In this document: in pieces, positions 51,389-59,645 of the stretch | Position numbering within the stretch: the stretch's first letter is position 1 | Layout: the number at the start of each line of letters is the position of its first letter | Origin: Roseibium sp. | GTDB lineage: Bacteria > Pseudomonadota > Alphaproteobacteria > Rhizobiales > Stappiaceae | Direction: 5' to 3' | NCBI GenBank assembly: GCA_017643925.1 | Contig: JAEPML010000012.1 | Coordinates: 62,001 to 126,000, forward strand | Length of the DNA: 64,000 nucleotides | Program-made: the position numbers and the translations under genes | The notes under the pieces: model-generated | Seen by the model: the letters and a program-made list of their open reading frames with translations, nothing else | The model's database searches: none | What the model was told of the DNA's origin: nothing

Positions 51389-52411
51389 TTACTGCATCAA
51401 GCCGTTTTCTTTCAGGTAGCTTGTCAGAACCTCATAGACGCGCTTGGCATTTGGTGACCGCTCCGCGACTTTCGCCCATTCACCAGTGGCAATGGTACGG
51501 AACTTGGCGCGTTCTTCTGCCGGCCAGTCGGTGACGGTGATCTCACCACCCGCCTTGGCTTCTTCAACTGCCTTCAGGTCACGCTCTGCAAGCGCTGCGA
51601 CCTGGCTGCGGGCGAACTCCGAGACACTTTCTTCAAGAGCTGCCTGAAGGTCTGCCGGCAAGGCGTCCCACTTGGCCTTGTTGAGGGAAATCTCGACCAG
51701 CGGCATGGAGTGGAAGCCAGGATAGACCGGGTTCGGGGCAACCGAATGCATGCCCTGTGCCTGGTTCGTGGAGAACACCGTGTAATCGGCTGCGTCGATG
51801 ACGCCCTTGTCCAGAGCCGTGAAGACTTCCGATCCGGGCAGGTTCACGGGAGCCGCGCCAGCCGCAGCAAAGACTTGCTGCACAAGTCCTTCCGGTGCCC
51901 GCATCTTGAGGCCCTTGAGGTCATCAACCCCGTTTAGCTTCACTTTGGAAATGAAGGCTTCGAGACCCGGCGTCGTTGCACCGATGAAGCGCAATCCATA
52001 GGGCTCGAGCAACTCGTTCATCAACTCCTTGCCGCCACCTTCGGCCATGAAGGTGAACATTTCGTCCGGGGACGACCAGGCGCCAACCGGATTGGCAATC
52101 AGGCCGAATGCCGGGTCCTTGCCTGCAAAATAGGATGTATCGGTCACGTGTCCGTCAAGAATGCCGCCAGCAATTGCGTCCTGTGTCTCGTTATGCGCGA
52201 CGATTGATTCAACGGGCAGAAGTTCGATTTCAATGCGACCGCCGGTCTTTTCCTTCACGCTCTCGGCCCAACCTTGCTGCAACTCAAAATTCGGGTTGCC
52301 TGCCGGGTCCGACGACTGGAAGCGGAATGTGAAATCCGCCGCCAGCGCAGAGCTCATCAATGCGCCGACCGCCACTGCTGCCATCGCTGTCTTGGTAAGT
52401 GTTTTCAGCAT
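51389..52411 (-). CDS. TRAP transporter substrate-binding protein (DctP)
   Basis: A 340-residue periplasmic DctP. Signal peptide LTKTAMAAVAVGALMSSALA, with cleavage after ALA. The mature protein has the family arginine/helix pattern and the segments GGILDGHVTDTSYFAGKDPA, LKGLKMRAPEGLVQQVFAAA and FTALDKGVIDAADYTVFSTN. The ATG at 52411 is preceded by GGAGG; a longer frame runs into the gluconokinase gene. With gluconokinase in the same operon, the substrate is plausibly gluconate or a similar sugar acid (inference). Confidence 0.88.
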   Translation of the reverse strand: MLKTLTKTAMAAVAVGALMSSALAADFTFRFQSSDPAGNPNFELQQGWAESVKEKTGGRIEIELLPVESIVAHNETQDAIAGGILDGHVTDTSYFAGKDPAFGLIANPVGAWSSPDEMFTFMAEGGGKELMNELLEPYGLRFIGATTPGLEAFISKVKLNGVDDLKGLKMRAPEGLVQQVFAAAGAAPVNLPGSEVFTALDKGVIDAADYTVFSTNQAQGMHSVAPNPVYPGFHSMPLVEISLNKAKWDALPADLQAALEESVSEFARSQVAALAERDLKAVEEAKAGGEITVTDWPAEERAKFRTIATGEWAKVAERSPNAKRVYEVLTSYLKENGLMQ

Positions 52412-52412
52412 G

Positions 52413-52997
52413 TTATCCTCCATTTTGGATGCTGTTTTCTTTAGGACGCAAAACCGTTGCGTCTGGAAGGTTCTTCCGCAGTCCTTCCAAAGCTCCTTCG
52501 ACCACCTCATCGACGGCCAAGGAAATATCGATCGGAAAACCCGGCTCTCCCGCCTGCAGCGGTTCAAGCGTTTTCAACTGGCTTTCCAGAAGCGCCTTGC
52601 CGACGAAATGATCCTTTCTTTCGGTCAGGCGTTGTTCAATCAGTGCCCGCTCCCCTGTCAGATGCACAAAAACACAAGGGTCCAGAACACCTTTCAGGAG
52701 ATCACGATAGGATCTGCGCAGTGAGGAGCAGGCGACGACAACACCTTCACCGTTGGTGCAATGCTCCAGTGCTGTCTCCGCAACCGTATTGAGCCAGGGC
52801 GTGCGATCTGCATCGCTGAGTGCAATGCCTTGTGCCATCTTCTGCCGGTTGGCAGCGCTGTGAAAATCGTCTGCCTCCACCATGTCCACCCCAAGATGCC
52901 GGGCGATGCGATCGGCAATCAGGCTCTTGCCCACGCCACACACACCCATCACCACGATTGCCGGTTTTGCCTGCATTCGGTTCACCCGCTCCTGCAT
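52413..52997 (-). CDS. gntK: Gluconokinase
   Basis: A kinase of about 194 residues of the gluconokinase/shikimate-kinase-like P-loop group. Walker A is VVMGVCGVGKSLIADRIA (about residues 16-33), then EADDFHSAANRQKMAQGIAL and ADRTPWLNTVAETALEH, which are signatures of GntK (the D-D-x-H box and the PW-L box). CSSLRRSYRDLLKG and TERKDHFVGKALLESQL complete the family pattern. ATG 52997 follows CAGAGGG. It would phosphorylate gluconate in the cytoplasm, feeding the pentose phosphate or Entner-Doudoroff pathway. First gene of the TRAP operon. Confidence 0.9.
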   Translation of the reverse strand: MQERVNRMQAKPAIVVMGVCGVGKSLIADRIARHLGVDMVEADDFHSAANRQKMAQGIALSDADRTPWLNTVAETALEHCTNGEGVVVACSSLRRSYRDLLKGVLDPCVFVHLTGERALIEQRLTERKDHFVGKALLESQLKTLEPLQAGEPGFPIDISLAVDEVVEGALEGLRKNLPDATVLRPKENSIQNGG

Positions 52998-53035
52998 GGC
53001 AGCCCTCTGATCCCCATCAAGTCCTCGATCTCTAA

Positions 53036-53072
53036 ATGATAGCGCTAACACTTATGATGATAGCGCTATCAT
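53036..53072. promoter_or_regulatory. LacI operator pair in front of gntK-TRAP operon
   Basis: ATGATAGCGCTAACA (53036-53050) and the perfect palindrome ATGATAGCGCTATCAT (53057-53072) are LacI/GntR-type sites with a central GCGC. They lie upstream of gntK. The same pair recurs at 54431-54464 in front of the LacI gene. Confidence 0.8.
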
Positions 53073-53357
53073 TTGTCAAACGCCAAATCTGAGAATAAAT
53101 TTTTTCGTATCGGAAATTAAATTTATTTACCTGATTTTATTTACAAAATTTTTTTTGATGAGACTTCTGCTGACCGATTAGCTTGATGTTAGCGTAATAC
53201 ATACTATCACATTTGCCGCATGAAATTCAGCGTACCAACGCTGTAAGCCGGAGCAACCAACCTGCAACTTGAAAAATTTGAGAAAATTCCAGTGTCAGCT
53301 TTTCCGGGCGCCTGTCGCATCCAGGCTGTTCGGGTATGGAGCTGCGTTGCTTGAACC
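53073..53357. other. AT-rich intergenic region without a gene
   Basis: Between the operators and the end of the binding-protein gene no reading frame is convincing. The part 53090-53165 is unusually AT-rich for this window, with T- and A-runs (for example AAATTTATTT and AAAATTTTTTTT). It may be an UP-element-like or curved promoter region for the leftward gntK operon, or a terminator zone for the leftward binding-protein gene that ends at 53358. Confidence 0.5.
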
Positions 53358-54104
53358 CTATTTCAGGAAAGCACTTCCCGAGCGCTCGTGAGAGGCCAGG
53401 TTTCTGAGGGTGACATTCAGGGCGTCTATGATCTTCTTGCCCCTGACACCTGTCAAACACAGGTGAACCGAAGGCCTCAGGAGCTCTTCATATCGGTACC
53501 TCGTCTGGAACTCCGCAGATGCGTCACGACCGATAGCGTTCGACTTCTCAACGAGCAGGACGTCGACTCGACGCAAGTCCAGCATTCGAAAACCCTGCTG
53601 GTAGCTCTCAACCCGTACGAAATTCCGGACGCCGACCTGCCTCAGGTAGCTGTTTGATCCGTCACTGGTCACAACGCCCCAAATGAGGTCTCTTGTCTCA
53701 AGGTCCGCCTCATGGTCGAGACCTGCCGGAATTGCGGCCCGCCGGTTCGTTATGGCCCCGACCGATATCCGTCCCAGCGGCTCTGAATAGGTGAAGGAGG
53801 AATCAAGATCTTCTTCCGCCAGGCACGAACACAGCCCGTCATATTTGCCGCTGCGCGCTTCGGCGATACCGCGCTTCCGTGGCAATTCGGTGAAGTCGGC
53901 ATTCATCTTGTGCTTTGCCAGCACGCCAGACAACACATGCAATCCGGTCCCGAACTCAGTGCCCCGGGCATCTTCAAGGTCCACATCGCTCTGAGCCCCG
54001 CAGGCCAGTTTCAGTGTCGTGAAGCCTTGGGCCCTGCCCTCGAATGTCCCCGGAGCGCCGGCCCAAGCACCGCCGCTCAAAATGGCGACAAGGCTTGTCG
54101 CCAA
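53358..54104 (-). CDS. Periplasmic substrate-binding-domain protein (SBP_bac_3-like)
   Basis: A 248-residue protein with a short signal-like N-terminus (ATSLVAILSGGAWAGA) and the bilobed SBP_bac_3-type sequence: LPRKRGIAEARSGKYDGLCS is the domain-typical 'ALxxGxxD' segment, with SFTYSEPLGRISVGAITNRR following. The C-terminal helices (LCLTGVRGKKIIDALNVTLR) suit an extracellular sensor. There is no permease or ATPase next to it, so it may serve another transporter or act as a sensor. Start TTG 54104, five bases after GGAG. It lies between the two LacI operator regions. Confidence 0.72.
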   Translation of the reverse strand: MATSLVAILSGGAWAGAPGTFEGRAQGFTTLKLACGAQSDVDLEDARGTEFGTGLHVLSGVLAKHKMNADFTELPRKRGIAEARSGKYDGLCSCLAEEDLDSSFTYSEPLGRISVGAITNRRAAIPAGLDHEADLETRDLIWGVVTSDGSNSYLRQVGVRNFVRVESYQQGFRMLDLRRVDVLLVEKSNAIGRDASAEFQTRYRYEELLRPSVHLCLTGVRGKKIIDALNVTLRNLASHERSGSAFLK

Positions 54105-54193
54105 GACGGCTCCAAAAGTGCCAGGAACGGAAGGTCCGAAATCGGCGACGCTCCCAGGCTGGCGTCAAAGGAGCGCTGAAGCGTGAAAGAAGT

Positions 54194-54229
54194 CCGGCAG
54201 ACCGCCGCTGGTGATTTGCGGTCTGCCGG
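54194..54229. other. Perfect 12-bp stem-loop
   Basis: CCGGCAGACCGC and GCGGTCTGCCGG pair perfectly around a 12-base loop, in the 438-bp gap between the binding-protein gene and the LacI gene. It lies in the presumed 5' leader of the leftward gene. A further G+C-rich segment (GGCGGCGCGACG) follows. No gene was found in 54105-54430. Confidence 0.6.
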
Positions 54230-54430
54230 CTATCCACCGGCGGCGCGACGTGGGAGGTCGCCGCCGGAGCTGCCATTCTGGCATTTGATTGACGCCTGCC
54301 AGTCAGAGCCCGGGTTGCATGGCGAGACAGACCTGTATTGGCCCCACAAGTAAACTGTCTCGACTGCCCCCTCATTTGCTCCCTCTTTTCCCACCGGGCT
54401 CGTGCTATCGGTGAAAACTTACCCATCAAA

Positions 54431-54464
54431 TGATAGCGCTAACACGATGATGCTAGCGATAACA
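54431..54464. promoter_or_regulatory. LacI operator pair in front of the LacI gene
   Basis: TGATAGCGCTAACA (54431-54444) and TGCTAGCGATAACA (54451-54464) repeat the site pair found upstream of gntK, including flanking bases AAATGATAGCGCTAACAC and CATTTGTCAA. The second site deviates from the perfect palindrome at 53057 in two places. This suggests autoregulation with a weaker second site. Confidence 0.76.
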
Positions 54465-54542
54465 TTTGTCAATCGGCGGTTTTTTCGATATTATGATGCA
54501 GCGCGGAAATATCTCGATAACCCATTAGAATGGTTATGTAAT

Positions 54543-55550
54543 TTGAAAGTGACGATTGAAGACGTTGCCCGTGAGGCCAATGTTAGCGCCATGACAGTTT
54601 CGCGCGCCTTGCGAAGTCCCGAAAAGGTTTCAACCAAAACGCGCGAAAAGATTCGCGCCGTTGTCGATCGACTGGGATATGTTCCCGATCCCGCCGCCAG
54701 TGCGCTCGCCGCCGGCAGGACCAACGTCATCGGCGTGATTGTCCCCTCGGTCACCAACAACGTTTTTGCTGATGTCATGCTCGGCATCTACGAGCAGTCC
54801 GAAGGTTCGAAATGGCAGATCCAGCTCGGCAATTCTCGGTACTCGCCCCTGGAAGAAGAGCGGCTTGTCAGGACGTTTCTCAGTCAGAAACCGGCTGGCC
54901 TGATCATCACGGGCCAGGATCAGTCCAAAGCAACCGCTGACATGCTGAAATCGGCCAATTGCCGGATCGTCCAGATCATGGAATGCGGTCCAGATCCCTA
55001 CGACATGATGATCGGTTTTTCCCATCTGGACGCATCACGGGCTGCGACAAGGCATCTGCTTAAGTCAGGATACCGGAACCCGGGTGTTCTGATGGCAAGA
55101 CTGGATCCTCGCAGTCAGCGGCGGCTGGAAGGCTACAAGATCGAAGCGAAAAATGCCGGTGTCTATGACACCAGACGCATCGTCACGACCGCGCGCCCCT
55201 CTTCAGTCACCCTCGGAGGTGAACTTGTGGCCGACCTGCTGTCGAAGGCACCGGACACCGATGCCATCCTGTGCAACAACGACGATCTGGCCCTCGGAGC
55301 CATGTTCGAATGCCAGAGGCGCGCCCTCGCCATCCCCGACGAGATCGGCATTTGCGGTTTCAACGATCTTGAAATGATGGCGGCTGCCAATCCCTCGATC
55401 ACCAGTGTGCGAACCCACCGGCTCGACATGGGTCGTGCATCCATGAAGATCCTGATTGATGCGCTCAACGGCAAGGAACCCGTAGAGCCGGTCCAGGACC
55501 TTGGTTTTGAGATCATGGCGCGGCAAAGCACCGGACGAAAAACAGACTAG
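54543..55550 (+). CDS. LacI-family transcriptional regulator (GntR-like)
   Basis: A 335-residue LacI/GalR regulator. The N-terminal HTH is typical (VTIEDVAREANVSAMTVSRA, residues 3-22). A hinge helix follows at about 50-60 (PDPAASALAAGRTNVIGVIV). The effector domain is of periplasmic-binding type and resembles E. coli GntR. The frame is open further upstream, but its only starts lie inside the operators; TTG 54543 (alternative GTG 54549) is chosen, and it puts the operators into the promoter. Predicted to repress gntK-TRAP and itself, with gluconate as likely inducer (inference). Confidence 0.87.
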   Translation: MKVTIEDVAREANVSAMTVSRALRSPEKVSTKTREKIRAVVDRLGYVPDPAASALAAGRTNVIGVIVPSVTNNVFADVMLGIYEQSEGSKWQIQLGNSRYSPLEEERLVRTFLSQKPAGLIITGQDQSKATADMLKSANCRIVQIMECGPDPYDMMIGFSHLDASRAATRHLLKSGYRNPGVLMARLDPRSQRRLEGYKIEAKNAGVYDTRRIVTTARPSSVTLGGELVADLLSKAPDTDAILCNNDDLALGAMFECQRRALAIPDEIGICGFNDLEMMAAANPSITSVRTHRLDMGRASMKILIDALNGKEPVEPVQDLGFEIMARQSTGRKTD

Positions 55551-55570
55551 GGCCGTCACCCTCAAAGAAA

Positions 55571-55596
55571 CGACCTGCCTCGATTGAGACAGGTCG
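55571..55596. terminator. Hairpin between convergent LacI and permease genes
   Basis: CGACCTGCCTC and GAGACAGGTCG pair over 11 bp with one mismatch around GATT, in the 66-bp gap between convergent genes. Confidence 0.65.
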
Positions 55597-55616
55597 CCTT
55601 AGAAACGCTTTACACC

Positions 55617-57116
55617 TTACGATGACGAACCGGGCTGCTGATCGTCCTCGATCTTCACCCACGATGGCCGCTTCATGGAATGGATCAGGATCGGCAGGCC
55701 GATAAAGACCACGAACCCTGTCGCCACCACCGCCACATAGGTCGCCGGGCTGCCGACCGGCAGCTGGCTTGGCGGAAAGAAGGACGTCACGAAGGCAAAG
55801 GCGACACCGGCGAAGCCGATCCCCGCAACGATCATCATGCCCGCCATGCCTCCCGGCACCCTGTAGCTCCGGGGCGTTTCTGGATGGGTGATGCGAAGCC
55901 TGATGGCCGCCGCATACATCATCATGTACATGACCAGGTAAAGCGTGATGGTCATTGCGGAGAGCAGGAAAAAGGCGACCGAAACGTTCTTCAAAAAGAA
56001 GTAGAGCGAGGCTAGGACGGTGACGATGAGGCCCTGGGTGATCAGGATCACCACCTGCACACCGTTCTTGTTGGTTTTGGCCAGGAACGGCGGCAATTCG
56101 CCGTCGCGCGCGGTTCGCAAAAGACCACGGCTCGGACCGGTGATCCAGGACATAACCCCGGCCAGCGCTCCCAGGGCGATCAGCAGGGCCAGAACCGGCA
56201 CCATCCATCCCAGATTGAAACCCTTCAGGGCAATATCGAAAGCCTGCATCGGCCCCTGATCCAGCGCGATCTTGTCAGCCGGAACAATGGAAGCCAGGGC
56301 GAGTGAGCCAAGCAGGAACAAGCCCACGATGATCACGACCGACAGCAGGATGGCTTTCGGGAAATCCTTGGCCGGGTTCTTGAGTTCGTTTGCATGAACG
56401 GCGTGCACTTCGACACCGGCGAACAGCAGTACAATGCCACCCAGGAACGCGATCGAGGACAGGCTGGTAATATGCGGGAACAGCCGCACATGACCGTGCG
56501 AACCGGCATTGGCTCCGGCATCTGCCAGGAAGGCCATGGCATTGCCATCGGCAATCCAGGCCGCACCCAGCGCAATGATCAGCAATCCGGGAACAACGGT
56601 ACCGAGCACGAAGCCGATGGAGGTAAATCGTGCCGCAGCGCTGGTTCCGGTCAGCGCGATGCCGGTAGCGAACCAATAGGCGGCGATGATCACGGTTCCC
56701 GTATAGACCCCGTCATCAGCCAGAGACGGCCGGCCGATGACATAGGCCAGCGAGGCAGCGGCAAAGGCGAGCACTGTCGGATACCAGACAACATTCTGGA
56801 TCCATTGCAGCCAGATGGCCACGAATCCCGCCCGGGCGCCGAAGGGCGCCTTGATCCACTCGTAGACACCACCGGTCGAGTGAGCAAACATGCCCCCGAG
56901 TTCAGCGGCGACAAGCGCTGCCGGGATCAGGAAAATCAGGGACGCAAAACCGATATAGAAGAGCAGCGTCGTGCCCTCATCCGCCATCAATGGCAGACCA
57001 CGCAGACTCACGACAGCCGCGACCGTCATCAACGTCAGGCCGATCACCGAAATGCGACCGGTCGCCGAAGCCCCGGACGCTGCCGGGGCCTTATTGTTTT
57101 GAGTTGTGTCCGTCAT
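55617..57116 (-). CDS. gadC: APC-family amino acid permease, probable glutamate:GABA antiporter
   Basis: A 499-residue transporter with about 12 helices of the amino acid/polyamine/organocation superfamily. Typical early helices: ISVIGLTLMTVAAVVSLRGL and LVAAELGGMFAHSTGGVYEW. The gene starts five bases after the glutamate decarboxylase stop, the classic gadB-gadC arrangement, and the sequence resembles GadC-type antiporters. The C-terminus is short (about 15 hydrophilic residues after the last helix), so the C-plug that gates E. coli GadC may be reduced. ATG 57116 is preferred to an upstream start at 57125. Confidence 0.82.
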   Translation of the reverse strand: MTDTTQNNKAPAASGASATGRISVIGLTLMTVAAVVSLRGLPLMADEGTTLLFYIGFASLIFLIPAALVAAELGGMFAHSTGGVYEWIKAPFGARAGFVAIWLQWIQNVVWYPTVLAFAAASLAYVIGRPSLADDGVYTGTVIIAAYWFATGIALTGTSAAARFTSIGFVLGTVVPGLLIIALGAAWIADGNAMAFLADAGANAGSHGHVRLFPHITSLSSIAFLGGIVLLFAGVEVHAVHANELKNPAKDFPKAILLSVVIIVGLFLLGSLALASIVPADKIALDQGPMQAFDIALKGFNLGWMVPVLALLIALGALAGVMSWITGPSRGLLRTARDGELPPFLAKTNKNGVQVVILITQGLIVTVLASLYFFLKNVSVAFFLLSAMTITLYLVMYMMMYAAAIRLRITHPETPRSYRVPGGMAGMMIVAGIGFAGVAFAFVTSFFPPSQLPVGSPATYVAVVATGFVVFIGLPILIHSMKRPSWVKIEDDQQPGSSS

Positions 57117-57121
57117 GACGA

Positions 57122-58510
57122 TCACCGTCCGTGGTGGAAAGTTGGACCGGCTTCAGAATTGGTCATGGGATTGCGATCCAGGAACTCGATCGTGCGCTGC
57201 ATGTCTTCCACCAGCAGCTCCATGAGGTCGCGGCCCATACCATGGCGAACTAGCACGCGCTGGACCACAAGGTCACGGCGGTTTTCCGGGAGTGGATAGG
57301 AGGCAATCTGCCAGCCGCGCATCCGCAGGCGCTCGGACACATCGTAAAGCGTGTAGGCGCGCTGGTCGCTGTTCTTCAGGGAATAGCAGACCGCAGGCAG
57401 CCCGCCATCGCCGTTGTAGAGCATGTCGAAATGACCGGTCTTCTCCAGCTCAGCTGCCAGATATTGCGCTGTCTGAGCGCAAGCGCCCTGGACATCCGTG
57501 TAACCTTGCTTGCCGAGGCGCAGGAACTGGTAGTATTGCGCGACGATCTCACCGGCGGGCCGCGAGAAGTTCAGCGCAAAGGTCGGCACCTGGCCACCCA
57601 GGTAGTCGACATTGAAGATCAGTTCTTCCGGCAGATCTTCCTTTTCCCGCCAGACAGCCCAGCCGACACCCAGGGGTGACAGGCCGTATTTGTGCCCCGA
57701 CGCGTTGATCGATTTCACCCGCGGCAAACGGAAGTCCCAGAGGACATCCTTGTGCAGGAACGGAGCGATGAACCCGCCGGAGGCGGCATCCACATGGATC
57801 GGAATGTCCAGCCCGCGCTCTTTCTCGATCTGGTCCAGGACCGCCGAAATCTTTTCAACCGGCTCGTAAACGCCGGTAAAGGTCACGCCCAGGGTCGGGA
57901 CAACGCCGATGGTGTTTTCATCGACGGCGTCGGCAATCTGCTCCGGCTTCATGCAGAGTTCACCGTCCAGGATCGGCAACTCGCGCAACTCGATATCGAA
58001 ATACCGCGCGAACTTGTGCCAGCAGATCTGGACCGGGCCACAAATCAGGTTCGGTTTGTCCGCCGGCTTGCCTTCGGCTTCGCGCCGCTTGCGCCACTTC
58101 CACTTGAGCGCCAGCCCGCCCAGCATCGCGGCCTCGGAAGACCCGGTCGTCGAACATCCGATTGTGCTGCTTGCTTCCGGCGCATTCCAAAGATCTGCCA
58201 GGATATGCACGCAGCGGTGCTCGATTTCCGCCGTTTGCGGGTATTCGTCCTGGTCGATCATGTTCTTGTCGACGCAGTCCTGCATCAGTTGCTGTGCCTG
58301 CGGGGACACGTAGGTTGTGCAGAATGTCGCCAGGTTCTGGCGCGAATTGCCGTCGAGCAGAAGCTCGTCATGGATCAGGTTGTAAACGGTGTCGGCCAGA
58401 GACGATTTCTCCGGCATCTTGTATTTCGGCAAGGATTGTTCGGCCAGATCTCTTGCATAGAGATCAAAAACCTCGTCACGCCGTCCCGGCGTCGCTTGAT
58501 GGAGGGGCAA
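57122..58510 (-). CDS. gadB: Glutamate decarboxylase
   Basis: A 462-residue group II PLP decarboxylase with GadA/B signatures. TIGCSTTGSSEAAMLGGLAL binds the cofactor phosphate, HVDAASGGFIAPF carries the PLP-contacting D241, and the Schiff-base lysine is K274 (SINASGHKYGL). The C-terminus ends TFHHGR: a histidine close to the end recalls the residue that closes the active site of E. coli GadB at neutral pH. It converts glutamate to GABA and CO2, consuming a proton. Downstream gadC completes an acid-resistance or GABA-producing system. No adjacent regulator was found. Confidence 0.92.
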   Translation of the reverse strand: MPLHQATPGRRDEVFDLYARDLAEQSLPKYKMPEKSSLADTVYNLIHDELLLDGNSRQNLATFCTTYVSPQAQQLMQDCVDKNMIDQDEYPQTAEIEHRCVHILADLWNAPEASSTIGCSTTGSSEAAMLGGLALKWKWRKRREAEGKPADKPNLICGPVQICWHKFARYFDIELRELPILDGELCMKPEQIADAVDENTIGVVPTLGVTFTGVYEPVEKISAVLDQIEKERGLDIPIHVDAASGGFIAPFLHKDVLWDFRLPRVKSINASGHKYGLSPLGVGWAVWREKEDLPEELIFNVDYLGGQVPTFALNFSRPAGEIVAQYYQFLRLGKQGYTDVQGACAQTAQYLAAELEKTGHFDMLYNGDGGLPAVCYSLKNSDQRAYTLYDVSERLRMRGWQIASYPLPENRRDLVVQRVLVRHGMGRDLMELLVEDMQRTIEFLDRNPMTNSEAGPTFHHGR

Positions 58511-58647
58511 AGGAATTCTCCTGAAAAATCGGAAACGTGAAATGCACGTTACCGATGCACGCTAGTCCTCCCACACGCCCGATTCAATAGGAACACTACT
58601 GATTAGCGTCAAGGTGTGACACAGGTCACATGGACAAACTGTAATAT

Positions 58648-59364
58648 TCAGAAGTCCTTCGCGTTCGATTGGAACGGGTCCGATGAAACAACAGAGGCAA
58701 CAAAGCGACGAATGTGATCTGCCACTCTTTCGGGTTTTGCTTGCATCAGGAAGTGCGGTCCTTCCAATACATGGTTCTCAATTGCGGGAAAGACGCTCAC
58801 GATGCTTTCTGTTGCCCTTTGGCCCACTAGCAGGTCGTGTTTTGCGACAAGTTGACCGGCCGGTGTGGCGATCTGGGCAAAGTCCAATCTGAATTTGCCC
58901 AACTCGCGAAGTCGGGATTTCAAAGCACGTGAAGGTACCAGTCCGGCGACATTCTTGAACAGCACTACCATTTGGTCCGTCGCGTCCATCCCGAGACACA
59001 GAAACCGGATCGCCAGACTTGAGCCAGGGAAGTTGATCATGGCTGTGAGAGGCAGCAAGCACGCCAGACGCGACAAAAGTGGCGCCGGAGGGGACAGAAA
59101 AGACGCGACGAAGACAATGCCCTTCAGGTGCGAATTGCCTTCCTGTGCAATCATGGCTGCAATCGGACCGGAAAAGGACTCCGCAACCAGCACAAAATCT
59201 TCCCTCGGCAACCGGCTACGAACCTGCTGACTCAGCTCGACATAAGTCTGCGTGCCCGTCTGCGGCAGCGGCATCACCACGACATCATGGTCATCGAGCA
59301 ACGGCAGGATCGGCGCAAACAGCTTTCCCGTTCCATCAAGCCCAGGCAGAAGGACAAGTTTCAT
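58648..59364 (-). CDS. Alpha/beta hydrolase
   Basis: A 238-residue alpha/beta hydrolase started at ATG 59364 (MKLVLLPGLDGTGKLFAPIL). The oxyanion region is PGLDGTG. The nucleophile elbow is probably the serine in VAESFSGPIAAM (about residue 72), an unusual ES-F-S-G form of G-x-S-x-G. The catalytic histidine is in LEGPHFLMQAKP near the C-terminus. The family is diverse (esterases, lactonases), so the substrate is unknown. It lies alone between gadB and a long intergenic region. Confidence 0.78.
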   Translation of the reverse strand: MKLVLLPGLDGTGKLFAPILPLLDDHDVVVMPLPQTGTQTYVELSQQVRSRLPREDFVLVAESFSGPIAAMIAQEGNSHLKGIVFVASFLSPPAPLLSRLACLLPLTAMINFPGSSLAIRFLCLGMDATDQMVVLFKNVAGLVPSRALKSRLRELGKFRLDFAQIATPAGQLVAKHDLLVGQRATESIVSVFPAIENHVLEGPHFLMQAKPERVADHIRRFVASVVSSDPFQSNAKDF

Positions 59365-59494
59365 CCGAACAAGCAACCTCCGGCTTCGCGGTAATTCATC
59401 CTGCGCCTGTCTCATTTCAAAAAATGCAAAACCCAATCCGCCTTAGATCACAATTCCGGCTTCGCTAACAGCCGGTGCCGACCTCGCTGCTACG

Positions 59495-59641
59495 GTCATC
59501 CCCGGCAAGCGCAGCGCGACCGGGGATCCATTGGTTTCCAGAGCAGGACGGCCCATGGGTGAAACGTCTCTTTTTGCCCGGGTTCAAAGACGTTTTTAAG
59601 CTGACAGGGGCAATGGATCCCCGATCAGGTCGGGGATGACG
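59495..59641. repeat. Intergenic inverted-repeat element (about 150 bp)
   Basis: Two copies of a module face each other. The left copy (59495-59534) contains ATCCCCGG...CCGGGGATCCATTG; the right copy (59611-59641) contains CAATGGATCCCCG...CGGGGATGAC. Each copy can form its own hairpin, and together they make a long inverted repeat. Nested between them is AAACGTCT (59562-59569) with AGACGTTT (59588-59595). This looks like a small dispersed palindromic element (RPE/REP-like). The GGGGAT...ATCCCC module is familiar from alphaproteobacterial intergenic DNA, but copy number was not checked. Confidence 0.7.
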
Positions 59642-59645
59642 CCCG

